NCBI RefSeq assembly: GCF_013415905.1
Contig: NZ_CP058909.1
Coordinates: 4,464,001-4,528,000, forward strand
DNA length: 64,000 nucleotides
From: Halosimplex pelagicum
Lineage (GTDB): Archaea; Halobacteriota; Halobacteria; Halobacteriales; Haloarculaceae
Reading direction: 5' to 3'
In this document: positions 60,579 to 64,000 of the stretch, piece after piece
Layout: each line of letters starts with the position of its first letter
How positions within the stretch are numbered: the stretch's first letter is position 1
Translations under genes and position numbers: made by a program
The notes under the pieces: model-generated
Database searches by the model: none
What the model was told of the DNA's origin: nothing
Seen by the model: only the letters and a program-made list of their open reading frames with translations

Positions 60579-61772
60579 ATGGATACCAGAGACACGCGCC
60601 GTGAACTCGGCAGGTCCGTCCGCCTCCTCGCAGACGAGGAGCGGTGGCTCTTCCTCGGACTCGTCGCCGGCGCCGCCGGCTACCTCATCTGGCTGGCCGG
60701 CACCGGCGTCGCCGTCTCGCAGGTCGCCGACCTCGTCGTCGGCGCCTACACCGTCGACCCCTGGTCGACCGAGGCGGCCGCGCTCGCGGCCGCTTTCGCT
60801 GTCCTCTGGGTGCTCGTCCCGTCGGCCGTCGCCGTCCGCTACGTCGTCGGCAACCTCACGAACCTGCGGGGCAACGTCGAGCAGTGCTACCGCTTCGACC
60901 GGCCGCTGGTCGCGCTCGTGCCGCCGCTGGTCCTGCTGGCCGCAGCCGTGGCCGTCGGCGCGGCCCGCGGCGCGGTCACCTGGTACGTGCTCGCGCTGCT
61001 GGCGGTCGCGAACACGCTGTTGCTCGTCCGGACCGTCGCCTACGGCTACCGCGTCTACTCCTTTTCGGTGCCCCGCCTGCTCCAGGCGCTCGTGTTCGTC
61101 TCGGCCGTCGTCGCGACGACGGCGACCGTCTCGCGGGCGGCCTCGCTGGGCGGCCAGACCGCGCTGGTCGAGGCGGCCGCCGCGCGCTACGGTGTTGCCG
61201 ACGTGGTCTTCGGGGAGGTGACCCGCGCCGGGGTCACCGCGCCGTTGCTCCCGCTCGCCGCGGTCGCGACGCCGGCCGCGCTCGCGCTCGCGTACGTCTG
61301 GGTCCAGCTGTTCGCGAGCCTGCTCGTCCGGATCCGGCGACCGGACGTGCCCCGTTCGGCGATCCGCGCCGGCCAGCGCTACCCGCAGGTCGTCCAACCC
61401 GGCACGACGGACCGTCTCGCGATGGGGACGGCGTCCGAAGCCGACTCCGAGAGCGAGCCCGCCAGTGGCGGAACGCAAGCGCCCGATTCCGGCGACCCGT
61501 CCGGCGGCTCGACCGCCGACACCGGGTCGACCGACGACAGCGCGTCCAGCGACACGAACGGGTCGACCGACTCGGGCGAGGATCCGGTGGAGCCCGCCGG
61601 GCAGACGCGCGTGTTCTCCCCGCCCGAGGACGCCGAGGTCCCCGTCGCAGACGCCGGGAACGGCGAGGCGGCGGTGAAAAACGAGTTCTGCCCCATCTGC
61701 GGGGAGACCTACGCCGCCGAACCCGACCGCACGAACTGCCCGAACTGCAACGCCGTTCTCGACCGGGACTGA
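60579..61772 (+). CDS. Membrane protein with C-terminal zinc ribbon, last gene of the signalling cluster
   Basis: A 397-residue protein. After a soluble start (MDTRDTRRELGRSVRLLADE), six to seven transmembrane helices occupy about 23-260 (LFLGLVAGAAGYLIWLAGTG, ALAAAFAVLWVLVPSAVAV, LVALVPPLVLLAAAVAVGAA, YVLALLAVANTLLLVRTVAYG, LLQALVFVSAVVATTATVS, LPLAAVATPAALALAYVWVQL). A long Ser/Asp/Gly linker leads to a zinc ribbon CPICGETYAAEPDRTNCPNC at the end. It could be a receptor or anchor that brings the kinase complex to the membrane. That role is inferred from position. Confidence 0.8.
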   Translation: MDTRDTRRELGRSVRLLADEERWLFLGLVAGAAGYLIWLAGTGVAVSQVADLVVGAYTVDPWSTEAAALAAAFAVLWVLVPSAVAVRYVVGNLTNLRGNVEQCYRFDRPLVALVPPLVLLAAAVAVGAARGAVTWYVLALLAVANTLLLVRTVAYGYRVYSFSVPRLLQALVFVSAVVATTATVSRAASLGGQTALVEAAAARYGVADVVFGEVTRAGVTAPLLPLAAVATPAALALAYVWVQLFASLLVRIRRPDVPRSAIRAGQRYPQVVQPGTTDRLAMGTASEADSESEPASGGTQAPDSGDPSGGSTADTGSTDDSASSDTNGSTDSGEDPVEPAGQTRVFSPPEDAEVPVADAGNGEAAVKNEFCPICGETYAAEPDRTNCPNCNAVLDRD

Positions 61773-61987
61773 GCCGGGTCACGGTCCTCGAACGGACCGA
61801 CGGCGCGTGGCGGCCGACGCGAGCGCTCGTCCCCGACGCGGTGCCGACGGGGACTTCGGTTCCCCGTCGCGCTGGACGGAGTCCGTGCGCTCGTCGGTGC
61901 CCCCACGCTATCGGAGGCCCAGACGGCCGACCGCTTCGACCTGTAGCGTCCGCCCGGGCGACGCGGACAGCCGCGCCCTCCCGAAGC

Positions 61988-64000
61988 CTACCGCGCGTTC
62001 TCCACTTCCGCCAGCGCCTCGGGGTTCTCGATGGAGGACATGTCTCCGAGGTCCTCGCCGGTGTAGGTCCCCCGCACGGCCCGGCGGATGATCTTCCCGC
62101 TCTGGGTCTTCGGGAACTCGTCGACGAACAGCACCTCCCGGGGTCGGAACGGCTTGCCCAGTTCCTCGCCGACGAGCGCCCGGATCTCGGCGCGCAACTC
62201 GTCGGACTCCGCGACGCCGTCCTCGACGACGACGTACAGGACGACGGCGGTCCCGGTGGTGTCGTCGGGGACGCCGACCGCCGCGGCCCGGTTGACGGCC
62301 TCGTGGTCGATGGCGGCGCCCTCCACCTCCGCGGGGCCGACCTTCCGGCCGGCGACGTTCAGCGCGTCGTCGGCCCGCCCGTGGAGGAACCAGAAGCCGT
62401 CCTCGTCTTTCTGGGCCCAGTCGCCGTGGTCCCACAGGCCCTCCCACGTCGACCAGTACTCCCGGAGGTAGCGCTCGTCGCCGGACCACAGGGATCTGGT
62501 CATCGACGGGCACGAATCGCGAGCGACGAGATACCCCCGCTCGCCCGTCTCGGCGATGCTCTCGCCGCTCTCGTCGACGATGTCGATGTCCATCCCGAGC
62601 CCCGGGCCGCCGAGGGTACAGGGCTTCAGCTCCTGGATCGGCATCGGCATGAGGAAACAGCCGCAGATCTCCGTGCCGCCGGAGATGTTGATGATCGGCG
62701 CCTCGCCGCCGCCGACCTCTTCGTAGAACCACAGCCAGGACTCGGGGTCCCAGGGCTCGCCCGTCGAGCCGAGCAGTCGAAGCGAAGACAGGTCGTGGCC
62801 TTCCAGCCACTCCTCGCCATGTTCCCGCAGCGCCCGGATCGCGGTGGGGGAGATGCCGAACTGGGTGATCCCGTGGCGGTCGATCATCGACCAGTAGCGG
62901 TCGGGCTCGGGGTAGTCGGGCGCGCCCTCGTATATGAAGACGGTGTTGCCGAAGTGGTGGTTGCCGATCAGCGTCCACGGCCCCATCATCCAGCCGATGT
63001 CGGACACCCAGAAAAAGCGGTCGGCGGGTTTCAGGTCGAACCCGAAGTACAGCTCCTTGGCGCACTGGACGTTGACGCCGGCGTGCGTGTGGACGATGCC
63101 CTTCGGCTCGCCCGTCGTCCCCGACGAGTAGAGCAGCATCGACTCCTGGCTCGCGTCGAGTTCGCGCGTCTCGAACTCGTCGCTCCGGGTCTCGACCGCG
63201 TCGGTCCACCACCGGTCGCGTCCCTCGGTCCAGGGAACGTCGTAGTCGCTCGGGTCCGCGCCGGCGGATTCGCCGCCCGCGTCGCCATCGGCGCGGGTCC
63301 CCAGTCGGTCGTAGACGACGACCTCCTCGACGTGACCCGCCTCCGCGATGGCCTCGTCGGCGGTGCCCTTCAGGCGCACCTCGCTCCCTCGGCGGTAGAA
63401 GCCGTCGCCCGTGAACAGGACGGACGGCTCGGCGTCGTCGATTCGAGTGGCGGTCGCGTCGACGCCGAACCCGGAGAAGATGGGGACCGCGATGGCGCCC
63501 GCCTTGAAACAGCCGTAGAGGATCGAGACGACCTCGGGGACCATCGGCATGTACAGCCCGACGGTGTCGCCGACGCCCACGCCGCGCGAGTCGAGGTAGT
63601 TCGCCACCCGGTTCGACTGACGGTGGAGTTCGTGGAAGGTGACCTCCCTGATCTCGCTGGCTTCGCCGTCCGGTCCGACGGGTTCGCCCTCCCAGATGCA
63701 GGCGACCTCGTTCCGGGTCTCGGCGTCGGCCGCGGCGTGGCGGTCGCAGACGTTGTGGGCGATGTTGGTCGTCCCGCCGGGGTACCAGTCGGTGAACTGC
63801 GGCCCCTCGCTGTCGTCCCGGACGCGGTCGTACGGTTCGAAGAACTCCACGTCCAGATACTCGGTCATCGTGTCCCAGAACCAGTCGACGCCCGACGCGG
63901 GCTGGCCGGGGTCGGCCTCGGTCGTCCGGGTGATCAGCTCCTCGTAGTCGTCGATGTCGTACGCCTGCATGAACTCCCAGACGTTCGTCGACTCGACGAA
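61988..64000 (-). CDS. Acetyl-CoA synthetase-like AMP-forming ligase (partial, right edge)
   Basis: At least 670 residues; the frame stays open to the last base of the window (codons FVESTNVWEF before the ATG at 63970), so the true start lies outside. Motifs are complete: P-loop LLYSSGTTGEPKGIVHTH, the ISGGTEICGCF adenylation motif, ALNVAGRKVGPAEVE hinge and the catalytic lysine in FPKTQSGKIIRRAVR. It activates a carboxylic acid to the acyl-CoA with ATP, releasing AMP and PPi; length and WYPGGTTNIAHNVCDRHAA fit the acetyl-/propionyl-CoA synthetase group. The substrate may be acetate or a longer acid. Confidence 0.88.
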   Translation of the reverse strand, partial: FVESTNVWEFMQAYDIDDYEELITRTTEADPGQPASGVDWFWDTMTEYLDVEFFEPYDRVRDDSEGPQFTDWYPGGTTNIAHNVCDRHAAADAETRNEVACIWEGEPVGPDGEASEIREVTFHELHRQSNRVANYLDSRGVGVGDTVGLYMPMVPEVVSILYGCFKAGAIAVPIFSGFGVDATATRIDDAEPSVLFTGDGFYRRGSEVRLKGTADEAIAEAGHVEEVVVYDRLGTRADGDAGGESAGADPSDYDVPWTEGRDRWWTDAVETRSDEFETRELDASQESMLLYSSGTTGEPKGIVHTHAGVNVQCAKELYFGFDLKPADRFFWVSDIGWMMGPWTLIGNHHFGNTVFIYEGAPDYPEPDRYWSMIDRHGITQFGISPTAIRALREHGEEWLEGHDLSSLRLLGSTGEPWDPESWLWFYEEVGGGEAPIINISGGTEICGCFLMPMPIQELKPCTLGGPGLGMDIDIVDESGESIAETGERGYLVARDSCPSMTRSLWSGDERYLREYWSTWEGLWDHGDWAQKDEDGFWFLHGRADDALNVAGRKVGPAEVEGAAIDHEAVNRAAAVGVPDDTTGTAVVLYVVVEDGVAESDELRAEIRALVGEELGKPFRPREVLFVDEFPKTQSGKIIRRAVRGTYTGEDLGDMSSIENPEALAEVENAR

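Noticed and set aside
58761..61478. A 905-codon minus-strand frame opposite the signalling cluster.
   Set aside because: Composition (Arg, Gly, Val, Asp runs) is typical of an antisense frame, and the plus-strand genes show clear motifs over the same stretch.

Overview
The window is chromosomal DNA from a halophilic archaeon (class Halobacteria). Evidence: very high G+C, strongly acidic predicted proteins, archaeal ribosomal proteins (L21e, L24e, S28e, L7Ae), RNA polymerase subunit Rpo4, aEF-1beta, TmcA, a halobacterial-type chemotaxis transducer, 2-oxoacid:ferredoxin oxidoreductase, and TATA boxes placed for leaderless transcripts. I found no tRNA, rRNA, CRISPR, transposase or prophage. It reads as core chromosome with accessory loci. 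A genus cannot be fixed from the sequence alone.

Layout. 1-6.7 kb: GNAT acetyltransferase, flippase-like membrane protein, truncated ANL-fold protein, membrane protein, a Tat-exported propeller protein split by an in-frame TAG, and a geranylgeranyl-reductase-like flavoprotein. 6.7-10.7 kb: a DUF58/DUF4129 operon with two tandem DUF4129 paralogues and no MoxR gene beside it. 10.7-11.1 kb: a 17-bp minisatellite and a palindromic intergenic element. 11.1-15.1 kb: korAB, an FNR-like reductase, an HVO_2753-type zinc protein and aEF-1beta. 15.4-17.8 kb: a chemotaxis transducer. 17.8-20.7 kb: L21e, Rpo4, DUF655, RsmA and HemK2 information-processing genes. 20.7-23.9 kb: a hemerythrin/pseudo-acyl-CoA-synthetase fusion, a flavin-binding protein and a membrane protein. 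24-26.2 kb: a two-gene MetE-type pair. 26.2-30.3 kb: SHOCT protein, unknowns and a large HEAT-repeat protein. 30.4-34.8 kb: a MacB-like ABC exporter with a secreted CARDB-like partner and a frameshifted Yip1-like gene. 34.9-38.5 kb: APH-family kinase, membrane protein, then L7Ae-S28e-L24e-ndk. 38.9-42.3 kb: tmcA, DUF456 protein and a gene-free stretch. 42.3-48.7 kb: dnaJ, Tat protein, cupin, DUF5789-like protein, zinc-ribbon protein, a Rieske gene split by an in-frame TGA, and a GAP-family membrane protein. 49-51.8 kb: penicillin acylase family hydrolase. 52-55 kb: HTH regulator, membrane protein and ABC-2 exporter behind a long palindromic operator. 55.2-61.8 kb: a signalling cluster of VWA protein, Ser/Thr kinase-FHA, PP2C phosphatase, zinc-ribbon-FHA protein and zinc-ribbon membrane protein. 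62-64 kb: an acetyl-CoA synthetase-like ligase running off the right edge.

The two most system-like discoveries are the VWA/kinase/phosphatase/FHA cluster, which resembles the bacterial TerY-P triad but carries extra zinc-ribbon and membrane parts, and the hemerythrin fused to an acyl-CoA synthetase that appears to have lost its catalytic motifs. Three otherwise intact genes are broken (TAG, TGA and a one-base frameshift). They may be real mutations, recoding or sequence errors.
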